DNA of 64,000 nt from Ianthella basta (taxonomy: Eukaryota; Porifera; Demospongiae; Verongiida; Ianthellidae), in contig OZ025889.1 of assembly GCA_964019415.1 (NCBI GenBank), positions 3,602,078-3,666,077 on the forward strand, given 5' to 3'. Each line of letters starts with the position of its first letter. Position 1 is the stretch's first letter. The notes under the pieces were generated by a model. That model did no database searches. It saw only the letters and a list, made by a program, of their open reading frames with translations, and was not told where the DNA came from. Shown in pieces: positions 11,640 to 23,200 of the stretch. The position numbers and the translations under genes are program-made.

Positions 11640-13206
11640 GGTGGGGTTTAGACCATGCACGCTGTAGTGTGTCCCTGCCACATTCCCCGTCCCCTATAGC
11701 TAGCCCCACCTCCACCCACATGGGTGTGTCCCCAATGTGCATACGGCTGCAAATGTCCATTCTGCCACTCTGCAGTATGCAGCATATTTCCATTACTGCC
11801 CCTGCCCCTCATAGGTATAGCTCCTCCGCCGCCCACATGTACATGGGAATATCCCCAATGTGCAAGCGTCTGCTTGTGTCCAGTCGTCCTCAGATGAGGG
11901 GAGGTTAGACCATGCACACTGTAGAGTGTCCCCACTGCTTTCACTGCCTCCTATGCCTTGCCCCTCCGCCACCCAAATGGGGAAACCCCCAAAGTGGAAG
12001 CGGCCGCTTGTGTCCAGTGTTCCCTGGATGGGGGGGTAGACCATGCACGCTGTAGAGTGCCCCCACTACTGACCCCATAGAGCTAGCCACTTCTCCACCC
12101 AAATGGGGTTACCCCAAAAGGCAAGCGTCCACTTGTGTCCATTCTTCCTTGGCTGAAAGGGGGGGGGGGGGTAGACCATGCATTCTGTACAGTGTCCCCA
12201 TGGCACACATGTACACCCTTCCCCTATAGCTAGCCCCTCCTCCACCCAAATGGGAACACCCCTAAAGTGCACGCGCCCGCATGCATCCAATCTTCTTTGG
12301 ATGGGGGGGGGTTGATCATGCATACTGTACAGTGCCCCTAGGACACACCCCTATGCCTAGCCCCTCCTCCACCCACATGGAAATACCCCCAAAGTGCAAG
12401 CGCCCGCATGCTTCCAATCTTCCTTGGATGGGGGGGGGTTGATCATGCATACTATGCAGTGCTCCTAGGACACACCCCCTATGCCTAACCCCTCCTCCAA
12501 CCAAATGAGAATACCCCCGAACTGCAAGTGTCCGCATGCAGCCATCCTTCCTTCGATAAAGGGGGGGGGGGGGGGGGGGGTTTAGACCATGCACACTGTA
12601 GAGTGTCCCCAGGACACACACCCTATGCCTAGCCCCTCCTCCAACCAAATGGGAATACCCCCGAACTGCAAGTGTCCGCATGCAGCCATTCTTCCTTCGA
12701 TAAAGGGGGGGGGGGGGGTTAGATCATGCACACTGTAGAGTGTCTCAAGGACACACACCCTATGCCTAGCCCCTCCTCCACCCACATGGGAATACCCCCA
12801 AAGTGCAAGCGCCCGCATGCTTCCAATCTTCCTTGGATGGGGGGGGGGGAGACCATGCATACTATACAGTGCCCCTAGGACACACCCCCTATGCCTAACC
12901 CCTCCTCCAACCAAATGGGAACACCCCTAAAGTGCACGCGCCCGCATGCATCCAATCTTCTTTGGATGGGGGGGGGGGGGGGGGGTTTGATCATGCATAC
13001 TGTACAGTGCCCCTAGGACACACCCCCTATGCCTAGCCCCTCCTCCACCCACATGGGAATACCCCCAAAGTGCAAGCGCCTACTTGTGTCCAGTCTTCCT
13101 TGGATGGGGGGGGGGGCGGGGGGGGACCATGCATACTATACAGTGCTCCTAGGACACACCCCCTATGCCTAACCCCTCCTCCAACCAAATGGGAATACCC
13201 CCGAAC
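11640..13206. repeat. Tandem satellite, about 12 units of 127-145 bp with G-tracts
   Basis: Units recur about every 127-145 bp (starts of the GA[CT]CATGCA motif near 11651, 11909, 12036, 12174, 12314, 12441, 12585, 12723, 12851, 12990 and 13126; one degenerate unit lies near 11780). Each holds CCATGCAYACTGTA, a TAGCCCCTCCTCCA block, ATGGGAATACCCC and a G-homopolymer of about 6-22 bases, whose length explains the period variation. Open frames in this stretch are by-products of the repeat. The later units are more alike than the first two or three, suggesting recent expansion at the 3' side. Confidence 0.9.
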
Positions 13207-13244
13207 AGGTGAGAGGAGACTTTATTGTCCATCTTGTAGAGTCT

Positions 13245-13340
13245 CCTTCGCGAAAATGTTTATTCGCGAACATTTCTGATGCCCAATTTTGGCAGCGATT
13301 CGCGAACTTTTTAGGTCGCGAAAATTTTGCGATATAGCTA
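13245..13340. repeat. TCGCGAA-rich inverted repeat
   Basis: TTCGCGAA occurs repeatedly with AAAATTTT-like spacers in both orientations (near 13248, 13263, 13298 and 13316). It directly follows the last satellite unit and looks like a MITE end or remnant. Confidence 0.5.
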
Positions 13341-13620
13341 CGGTATACTTCTTGCCCATCCTCCCAGCATTCCTAACTCCCTCCTTCTCTTTGACTGTCT
13401 TCCAACTGATTCATGAAGCATTTTGACATACCATAATCTGCTCGTTATATACGTAGAATAATTTTGCAAGAAGTCATAGACTATACCACTTCTTCAGATC
13501 CACCGTGCAGTTCAACTCATGCAAGCTGCTCTAAATTGAGCTGCATGGGGTAACCAATAAAGGAACTGTGTAATATGTATAGCTACTCCACAGCAGCAAC
13601 AGTGCATCTGTCACCTCCTG

Positions 13621-13621
<1 letters not shown>

Positions 13622-13673
<52 letters not shown>

Positions 13674-13700
13674 GTGCGCGTGTGCGTGTGTGTGTGTGTA
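13622..13700. repeat. (TG)n microsatellite
   Basis: A pure TG run followed by GTGCGCG variants, in the intergenic DNA downstream of the tyrosinase gene. Confidence 0.95.
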
Positions 13701-14070
13701 GTTCTGCATGTAGTATGGTAACCTTCACAGTGTCATTAGTGCATTTTCATCTCTGTATCATTTACATTCATTTGATGGTAAAGTGTATCAGACTGCTCTT
13801 ATAAATGCATATGGTTGGCTATTAATAGGATTGGCATGCCACACTCAGAATTCTTTTAAACCAGCTATATATAATAGTTGTTCTCAACTCAAAGAAAGTA
13901 TATATAATCAATCTCTAAAACTAGAGCCTATAGTTTCATGTAAATCTCAATGCAGCAGCTACTTAAGTAACACACAATGATACTTATGCTATAATGTAAT
14001 TTAAACTCATTTAAACAGAAGCTATGTTAGTGTTTGCTGCCACTTGGGTACTTCCAGCTATTGTTACTAT

Positions 14071-15849
14071 TCAAGATTTTACTGTTGTCATTTCCATATC
14101 TCCCCCACCACTTGAATTCCGGGAATTTCTGTGGCAAAGGATGAATGCGATGAGACAGATGATAATGGCAATAGCAACTAGAAGGGGAACTCCTAGTCCA
14201 ACTCCAAGTCCCACTCCGAGAGGAAGAAGCGGATCAAGAGCACCTGTTTGTTGGATTGATACTGGGTCAGGGCAGGTCTCATTTGTACAGTCGATGCATG
14301 TGCCTCTAGCATCACAAATGGGACAACTGTTGTTGGTTGTGACACTGCTGCAGTCAGGTATGTTGTGATCTAAGATGTCTGCCACAATGAGTTCATCATA
14401 TCGGTATCCCCAGTCCTCTGCAACACGGTACTGACCTCCTGCTGTAATAAGTGGGAAGAAGGGCACAATGTAGTCATCACGGTTGTGCCCAGGGTGGCCT
14501 CCAGACACTGGAACATATGCTGGAAGAAGTGTTGAATCAGAGTTTCCTCCTGCAAACCTCTGGATCCAGCTCTCAAAAACTCGATCTACATTGCAGTGAT
14601 GCAAGTTGAATATCGGATCATTAACTGCTGCAGGAACATCATCCATTTGCCCTCCAACCCAGACATGAACGTTGTTGTGCATATGGGTCTGACGTGTATC
14701 CTGAGGCCCTGTACAAGTCACTGCTGAGCAGATGATGTTCCACCCTTCCAGTCGGCTTCGAAAGCTCTGACGAGGATCATCTACAAAGAATTTCCCTTGT
14801 GCATTGGCAGCATCGTAAGAGGGAGCAGAGATTGCAATCTTCACTTCATTTCTGTTTGGTAGGTAAGTCGTCCCTCCCCCTCTCTGTAGGGGCATTTGTG
14901 CAGCTAGGTCATCTGCAGGGTTGCAAAGCTTCCAATAGGCTGAACAGTTTAAACCAGGCCTCCAGTAGGTTATGTCACATATTGTGTGCCAGTCATCTGG
15001 GTTTAGTATATGCCCACTGACACTAACATTAGGGCCCATACTGTTGGAAGGTGTACCGTAGTATTCTGCAGTGAAGGGTGACAGGTCGCCTTCATCCCAC
15101 TGCCAGTAGGGGAAAGCGAAAGAGGCATTATTCGTGATTCTCTGGAACTCCTTCTCGACAGTGAGGAGGTATCGTCTGTGCCATACTGGGAACACAGGCC
15201 CCATATGGGCAAAATCTATTGTGACATTATTGTCCACTGTTCTGATGCAGGTGTTGCTAGTGTCATCGCGCGCCACGTAGTCGTGCAAGTAGATGAAGAA
15301 GTCGTAGGTGGATACATTCTGCAGAGCAACCGCTCCTGATGTGTAGTTTAGCGGTTCTTCTACAACCACACTCCAAAACCCCATCTCACTCTTGAGGTCT
15401 CTAGTCGCATTGATCACCGTCTGTTTCTCTGTGTCAGTGAGCCGAGCGAAGCTTTTGCGAATTACGGGTGTCTTCCTCGTACTGCAGTCGCTCCCTGTCC
15501 ACCCGAAGTCGCACTCGCTGCAGCCTACTCCGCCGTAATTGCCAGTACAGATGCAGATCCTCTCAAACACCACCGTCGGCCACAGGTAGCGAGCGTCAGC
15601 AGTCCCTTTCTGTGGCTGGTTCGGAGCGCCTTCTAGGATGGCATTAACTTCCGAATCAGCTCTTTCCCATTGAGCAGCTACTTGTGCAGTAATGTCCTCA
15701 CAGCTTCCTCTGGTCGGGCCACTGCAGTTGTTCGGGCAGCAGGTTTTCGTCTGTAAACTGTCTGGAGTGTTGCAGATAGCTGGGAACTGGGCAGACGTGG
15801 TCCATGGGGAAAGCAAAAGCACTAGCACCGCAGAGAACTGGAGTATCAT
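14071..15849 (-). CDS. Membrane-anchored tyrosinase, 592 aa, single exon
   Basis: A type-3 copper enzyme that would hydroxylate monophenols and oxidise diphenols to quinones for melanin or crosslinking. Seen: signal peptide 1-20; Cys-rich N-terminal part with an EGF-like segment (residues 98-123, CICTGNYGGVGCSECDFGW); CuA with H189 (IYLHDYV), H215 and H224 (FAHMGPVFPVWHRRY); CuB with H391, H395 (HNNVHVW) and H417/H418 (NDPIFNLHHCNVD); many N-glycosylation sites; a membrane helix near 545-572; and a short tail. The order matches the vertebrate tyrosinase/TYRP plan, including the FP-x2-C start of the mature protein. All six copper ligands are present, so it should be active. It has no introns although neighbouring genes are intron-rich, which may mean origin by retroposition or simple intron loss. 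Confidence 0.92.
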   Translation of the reverse strand: MILQFSAVLVLLLSPWTTSAQFPAICNTPDSLQTKTCCPNNCSGPTRGSCEDITAQVAAQWERADSEVNAILEGAPNQPQKGTADARYLWPTVVFERICICTGNYGGVGCSECDFGWTGSDCSTRKTPVIRKSFARLTDTEKQTVINATRDLKSEMGFWSVVVEEPLNYTSGAVALQNVSTYDFFIYLHDYVARDDTSNTCIRTVDNNVTIDFAHMGPVFPVWHRRYLLTVEKEFQRITNNASFAFPYWQWDEGDLSPFTAEYYGTPSNSMGPNVSVSGHILNPDDWHTICDITYWRPGLNCSAYWKLCNPADDLAAQMPLQRGGGTTYLPNRNEVKIAISAPSYDAANAQGKFFVDDPRQSFRSRLEGWNIICSAVTCTGPQDTRQTHMHNNVHVWVGGQMDDVPAAVNDPIFNLHHCNVDRVFESWIQRFAGGNSDSTLLPAYVPVSGGHPGHNRDDYIVPFFPLITAGGQYRVAEDWGYRYDELIVADILDHNIPDCSSVTTNNSCPICDARGTCIDCTNETCPDPVSIQQTGALDPLLPLGVGLGVGLGVPLLVAIAIIICLIAFILCHRNSRNSSGGGDMEMTTVKS

Positions 15850-17051
15850 TATGAGCTGTACAGCGTCAATTACATTAAATAATTAATACTACTGCACTTG
15901 GCTTCTCAAACTCGATTGCACAGTGGTAGGTGTTGATGGGGCGCTTATATAGTTAGAATGGAATGCAAACAGTTATTATAAGACAAAACATGAACAAATT
16001 AGGGGCTGGTGTGCAAATACATTTTCTTGCTTGACCTATTATAGCTGGATTCATGAGGGAGAGTACCAGCGTTTAGATTTCCCCAGTCACTGGTCATGAG
16101 GTGATGAGTCATGACCAAGTAAGGGATTCATACTGAGGGAGAGACCAAAAGGACCATCAAAGCCTAGCCAGATTCCCCCTTCACTGTAGTCATTGGCCCC
16201 AGTGAAAGCAACGAACTATACACCGCTCAGTATCCATGCTCTTATGTAATACTCAGGTACATTCACATACAGCTTCTAAACCTCCAGCTGTAAAAGTCTA
16301 TAGTTTTCCCCCTACCTTTTGTATTATCATGGCACAAACTTTGTTGCCAACACACATGAAGAAGTTGACCTCAGAAGAAGTACAGGAGAACCCAGAGAGA
16401 AGGAAAAAGAAGTAGTTGTCATGCAAAAACATACAGCATCAAGCAAAAGCGCAGGATTGCCAGCTATGCCAGATTTCACACACCAGCAGACAGGCATTGC
16501 AAATATATGCATTTACCTATATAGGAAGAATGTTAAATAGTGTCACATGCCAACTATATGCAGTACAAGGAAGCTGGGTAGTGATGCTCAGCAATTAGCT
16601 ACAATACGCGTGGAAGTAATAGCACTAGCAATTACATCAGCTATACATTACAATGTGTGTCTGTTACAGTATTATTTAATATCAGTGTTAGGCTAGGGTT
16701 AGGGTGTTGCTTTTAAATGATCATCATTTTCAAGATTTTTTGTATCACTCAATTGGCAGAAATGACAGCCAATTCCAGCTTTCATTTTCAAGCTGTGCTG
16801 AGCGCCTCTGCGCCTCTCTATTTCCTTGTTTGGAATCTTTTCGTGCCAGTATACAGGGTGGGTGCATCTTTGGAGACACTCATCTCGAATGAAAAAGAGC
16901 ATGCAGTATGACCGCGCAGCCGCTGTCCGAGTCAGTACCAGGCACCCGCTACATGAGGCGTCAGTATCATACACTCATGCTGGTCACGTGATGGCTAAAT
17001 GGCGTCGGATTCGGGCGCTCTACCACCAGCTGTACATTTGTCTGTTTTATC
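15850..17051. other. Intergenic region between divergent genes
   Basis: Separates the minus-strand tyrosinase from plus-strand transporter copy 1, so it should contain both promoters. I see no gene in it. The last 70 bp before the transporter start carry the E-box block described separately. Confidence 0.5.
16983..17008 (+). promoter_or_regulatory. E-box (CLEAR-like) plus TAAATGGCGTCGG block
   Basis: GTCACGTGAT lies 60 bp upstream of the start codon of transporter copy 1, followed after 3 bp by TAAATGGCGTCGG. GTCACGTGA matches the core of the CLEAR motif bound by MiT/TFE factors at lysosomal genes in vertebrates. The same two blocks with the same 3-bp spacing recur at 32361-32386. Function is inferred. 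Confidence 0.45.
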
Positions 17052-20000
17052 ATGTCGAGATGGCGAAGGACTTGTTGTCAGCTGTTTGAAGACAGCGGTG
17101 AGCACCGTGTTCTTGTATTCAAACTGTCCCTGTAGATTCGTAGCAGTATCCCGTGGCTGCCCAAGACACTCCACACCGGATAGCTAAGTACGTAGGGTAC
17201 GTGCGGCCCACTGCAGTGTATGGGGTGGGATCAATTGAGTAGTATAGTCTCCAATGGCATATTGTCTGGTAGAGTGGGCTCCACGTAGCCCCTCATCAAT
17301 CCGCATGCCAAGGCAGTTCACTTTCCCACTGGCCACACCGTACCACGCACTGTCTGTCTCTACAATTCCACTTCTTTGTACTTCGTCCTTTCCCTTAACT
17401 CTGTTCTTCCTGCTTAGGAGGAGCATCTGAGTCTTTGCTTCGATCTATCTGCACCATCCTGTTCTGCCACTCCTTCAAAATCCGTTGTCTAGCTTGTCAA
17501 CAGACCTTTTACATTAATATCACTGATGCAAGAGGTCATCAGACATGTCATCTGTGTATTGCTGAATCTCATAATGCTCCACCACTTGTGGTAGGTCATA
17601 AACTGGACTGCCTTACAAGACACATGTGCATCATTCTGGCCCCATGTGTTTGTACGTAGCTAGCGGTAAAGGGTTTCACCTAACCCTACCCCATATCTTG
17701 AATTGCTGACTGTATTGAATACTTGAACCAACTTAAGGTAGTAGGTACGGCTAAAAGCTTTCTTTAGGGTACATTGCTTTTGCCTATGCAACTCTCAAAC
17801 CATAAATCCACCAATGATGATTGTTACAAATGTGATAAAGAGGTAAATTTCCCATAATTTGGTGCCACTTGTTAATTGATCGGTGATTCCCTTATTGAGA
17901 TAATCTAAGTGAAAGTGAAAAATTATCACCTCGATTGAAGTCAAGCAACTCCAGGGAAATTCGATCTTCTTCTACCCCCAAAGGCTGAGATGGACCAAAC
18001 CTGGGATATACAATCTATAGACATGTGTGCACAAACCTATGGCAGCGATTTACTAGTTTGCATCTCGTTGTGGAGTTATTCTCTATCCTTTTTAACTTAC
18101 GAAATTTGCGATAACTCGATCACAGAAACGATTTTCCGTTATCGCTGCCATAGGAATCTGCCCAACATAATGCTCTACACTATGAAGCAAACCGCGTTTG
18201 GATCGGTTGTAACGCTTCAGACTAGATAGCTCTGCAACACCTTTAGCACGCACAGTGGTATGCCAGAGTAAGTGCCATTGAAACTTTTCGTACTCGTTAC
18301 CTAACCCAACGCTAGGAACAACCTTTATAACGCAGAATCCAGTAACTTTCAAGCTTTGCAAGTGGAAGAATCGCCCACAAGAGGCCGAAGTCTGCTATAC
18401 TTCCCTAGCCGTTGATTTGGAAGGCCAAATAGTTGTGGTTTCACACCTCATTTCACACCTGTCACCTTCCGTACCGTAAGTATAAACATCCCTGCTGCCA
18501 ACAGTCAGCAATTACAATTCAGACCATTAACACTTAGAGTTTGCCACAAATCGCCAAATTTTCATTCTTTCATAACTTGTGACAGCGTGAAGGTACAGAC
18601 TTGGAACTTTCAGTTAAGACTTCTGATGATGAAGATAACTCAACCACTAAAAATAAAGGCCAACTGATTTGGTCACTTTAGCCGTACCTACTACCTTAAG
18701 CTTGCATGCTTTAATAGTGTCCCATGCTTAGGGCTTTAACAGTTGAATGTACCACTCTTTGTTTGATGTGGCTGGCTGCAGTTTCAGGATTGCACTTCTT
18801 GCTACAGTGGGGATGTACCTGACCTTCTAGTTGTTGTGGGTATGCCACAATTCTGATGAACAATGCATTTAGCTGGGAGTGGGTCACTGAGCTAGTTGTA
18901 GTGTGTCCAAGGTGCACTGCACTGTTTATTATATTGCAATTGTACAGATGCTGAAGTTGCTCGCCTCAAGAGGAATTGGATGCTTGTCCATGGGAACAGC
19001 TTTGCCTTTGGACTATCCTTTGCCATTTCATATCCCTCACTCCACCAGTTTGTCACCACACCCACTGACATAGTGGCCAGTGACAGTGTAAGCTATGATT
19101 TGTACACACAAGCTGCATTAAGAGTCCTGTATTTTGCTACAGTACTGTAGGTTCAGGTTATCAGGTGTATGATGAACATTGTGTGTGCATGATGCAATTG
19201 GTAGCTGTCTTATCATTGCCATCCACCATGATATCCCTTTGAGATGAGCCGAAAGTACTGTGTTGCCATTCTTGTGGTTATGTATATGACGTATGTGGCA
19301 TGCTTTGCAGTGAGCATCAGGTAAAGCTAGTACTGTTGCAAAGAGAATTAATTAGGATGATTGCTGGCTTGTCTACAAACCTGTGTAAGGCATTATCAAA
19401 ATTCTGCACCATTGTACCTTTATTGTCTGAGTAAGGCAAGTCCCATCTGTGGGCTGCATGCATGGGGAATGGAACTTGTAGCCGATGTAGGACAGGTTGC
19501 AAATTAATGCCACATTAGTCAGTGTTCTCAGTTGTTGTTGTCAAGTTATGATCATCTCTCCAGTAGGGAGTAGCACATGGCCACAGTGAGATCAGTGGGG
19601 TTAGTACTTTGTGTGGCTGTCTATGGAAGTAAGTCATGTTGTTGATAATGAAATATTTCATCATGCAAGCTGAAAAGCAGTGAAGTGTACAGAGAAGTCA
19701 AAGGACTCAGCTGTGATGGCCTACCCTGTACTCATGAAGGCCTTTTACTACTACTCCCTTTCTTGAAGGAGCTGGGGACCAAGCTAGTCTACCACTGAAC
19801 ACGACACACACATGAAGGTTTCATAGGATGTAGCAATAGGGATATTCATTGCATTATATCTATACACGTAGCATTTCCAGAGCAGAACCAGCAGTTTTAT
19901 TTAGATGTCTGTCTTATTTTGAACCCGGTTCTAAATGCCATGGACTAACAGAAGAGAGGCCTGGGGGCTTCTATTCAAGTAGATATGGTGTACATGTAGT

Positions 20001-23000
20001 TTTAAACCATCCATGTGTATTGGAGCACTGTTGTTCCCTTCTCTTCTGCTGGTGGCATTGCAGATTCGCCCTGGACTGGGATTGGATGAGCCATTCTATG
20101 CATGGGCTGTGTCTGTGTATGGCATTGGGGAGCTGCTGTGTGCACTAGCATTTGCTGTAGCTCTCAAGTACTTCAGAGCAAAGTCACTGACTCTCCTCGG
20201 GCTCCTCTTTGTTATTGTTGGGAGTACAATTTACGGATCTGCCTCTGCTGGGTGGATGGTGATTGTGGGGAGGTTCCTGCAGGGTGCATTCCTTGGAGGT
20301 CAGTCGGCCCTTTTGAGGGTGTATCTCGGTGAGACGAGCAACATTGCTATTGCGTTAAAAGGAGAGGACCCACTGAAGTCACAGATCAAGAACACCAACT
20401 TTGTGATTACATTTGGATTCGCATCCATAGCTGTTGCTGTTGGGCCAGGTATGCATGTAAGCACTCTGACAGTGTGGGCTGATCTGTGTCTCTATCTCAT
20501 TCTGTTTTGTTTTGTAATACAATGTGCCCTGCGAAGTTGAAGCACACATGGACGTGCGTGGTGATGTAATGAGTGCATAGTCCATTCCACTGTTGTGCTC
20601 TTTCCCAGACTACTAGTCTCCTCCTTCCCTCAGGCATTGCTGCAGTAGTTGCTCAGTTCCCATCCATTGACCCCTTCCGCTGGTCTGGATGGTTCCTTGT
20701 CATCTTCTGCCTCTTTATGCTGGTCATGAATTGGCTATTCTTTGTGGAGCGGCCCTCTGATATCAACAGGAAACGAACAACTCTCTCACTGCGGTCACTG
20801 AAACCCGCCATTCCTATTTATGTATCCTGAGCCTATCATACTGTTGGTGTGTACTGTTGGAAAGGAATCCATAGTAGGGATACTGTGCTTGTTGTATGTT
20901 TTGGTGTTGCCACTGACTGTCAGAGAGGAAGAAGAGAGGAAACATCCACTCTGTCTTCAGCAATGTGGGATATAATCACATGCATGTGTATCTTCATGGT
21001 ACGTCTCTGCACTGCAGTCTCAGTGCTGCAACCGTACGTGGTGGATAAGTGTCCAAATGTACTTGGCATTTATCTGTTACTGTGGGGTTGCTAGAAGTAC
21101 TGGTTTTGCCATCCAAGTTGTGGTATTGGTAGATTTCTTGTCGTATAGGTTGATAAAAGTAGGTCATGTACTTATGTATGGGTATGTTAGATTTAAATAG
21201 TTCCCCTCATTTGGTACTCTGTATGTGCCTGCAAGCTGAGAGTACACTGTTTGATGCAGCCAAATCTCTAGCTGATTCATGACACCATGAACACTGCACG
21301 CATAGAATGAAGATCTTTTACAGAGAAAGATGGTGTATGTTCTGTACACATGCCAAGTCCAATGTTGTGTATTGTGACATCCTTAACATTCGCTTGCACA
21401 GTCAATTGTGTATTTTGTGATTGCATTTTGCATTGTCAATTTTGGATTTTCCATGATCGAGGCTCTGGTGAACCCGTTCCTTGGAGACAACTTTGGACTC
21501 AACATTGGATACATCTCCTATGTGTTTGCCAGTGCAGTGGCGTTCTTCGTTGTTGCAAACATCACAACGTAAGACTGTGCACATGAGTGCCTGCACGACA
21601 TGTTGGTGCTGTTACAGTACAAGAGTCAGTGTATTTGGTCAGCTCATGGTTGGTGTGAGTGCATGTGGCAGTTTTCTGTTTGGTAAATTGGGGATTAATA
21701 GCTCTTGCAACATATGCAGGAGAGGTAAGAGGGTTCAATAGGTTTTGGCATCCACTTTGGCTGTGTTGTTCGTGAATGGTGTGTCAAGGGTCTGAGTGGC
21801 TAGTGAGAGTCATTTCAGTGATGAAGACAGCCAAAGGTTGCTGAAACATACGTACATCACTGGATCACTATGAGGGTTTCCTTCTCTATTGCAAGTGTAT
21901 CACTAGCTGGATGTGCATGTGTATGAGATTCACATGTGTAACTGAATTTATTGGTTCTTTTCATTCAGGTATATATTTCAGAGGCTGGGAGTGTCTAACA
22001 AGAATATCTGCCTTCTGGGAATTTGTATGGGTATCTGTGGTAGCCTCATTATTTCAGACTGGCAGTCTGTTAGGGGCGATCCCTGTGATCAGTACAGCTA
22101 TGGGAGACTCAAGGCTGTGTCCTCCAATTTGACGTCCAATGACTCCTGTGGCAGTGCTGAAGAGGAAGCACTTCTTGGTGTGTTACAGCATGCATCAACC
22201 ACTTCTTGTTCTGTTAGTTACGTACTGTATGTGACACGGAAAACTTACCTCTTCCCACTGATTCCGTGTGGCAATGGTTGGAATTGGGCAGACGGTCGAT
22301 CTGATTCGATGTAGGCAGAGACGAAGATTCCCAAGCGAATAAATACGTACATAGCCTCCCTATGGTCACGAATGGAGGCAGCGTCAATTACTGATAGAAG
22401 CAGTATTGTAGTGGTCACCATTGGCGGAGCTTGACTGCTAAAGCAGAACGTATCTTGGAGGCACTGCCCAAAGGTATAGTATTTGTTCCACATTTCTGAG
22501 GGCACACTACGATTGCACACCACCAAACTCATTTCTCCAGTGGATATGAGATTGTCCAACAATGCATATCTGCTTTGGCTGAGCTCTGAGACCATCTGAC
22601 TTACTTAAGCTTCTTTTCCATTTTAGGGAGAGACATGATCATGTTTAACTTCCCTTTACATGTGAATTTAACATGGTATTTGCACATAAGGCAATCCAGT
22701 AGTGTAAATGTTAACCTGCGTATAGTGACCACTTGCCTCTGTGGCATTCCTTGGGTCACGGGAACATCTGTCATGTGAAAACCAATTGTATTCTACTCAC
22801 TGTAGGTACTTGCTGGCCTGAGTCCTGCAATGACTCCACCAGTAATGATCTCCTCTCCAACTGTACCTCCCTCCTGAGTGTGGCCGTTGAGTCGTGTCGC
22901 AACCACAGTGGTCCTCCAGATGAGTGCTTCTGGAACCAGTACTCCAGAGTCACTGGGATCTTCTGTAAGGAGTGTGAGAAGCTCTGCAGGAGTGAACGGA

Positions 23001-23114
23001 CTAGCCTCAACTTTGTGCAGTTCCTCATTGGTCTTGCTGTGTTTTCACCGGCATTTGCATATGGTCGCATTACCTTGTCGATACTGGCATCAGATGGTAT
23101 GGGAAAGGAAGGAC

Positions 23115-23200
<86 letters not shown>

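Noticed and set aside
11497-12914. Minus-strand frames of 83-121 codons in the satellite
   Set aside because: They follow the roughly 130-bp tandem repeat and its G-runs; no start, splice or domain support.
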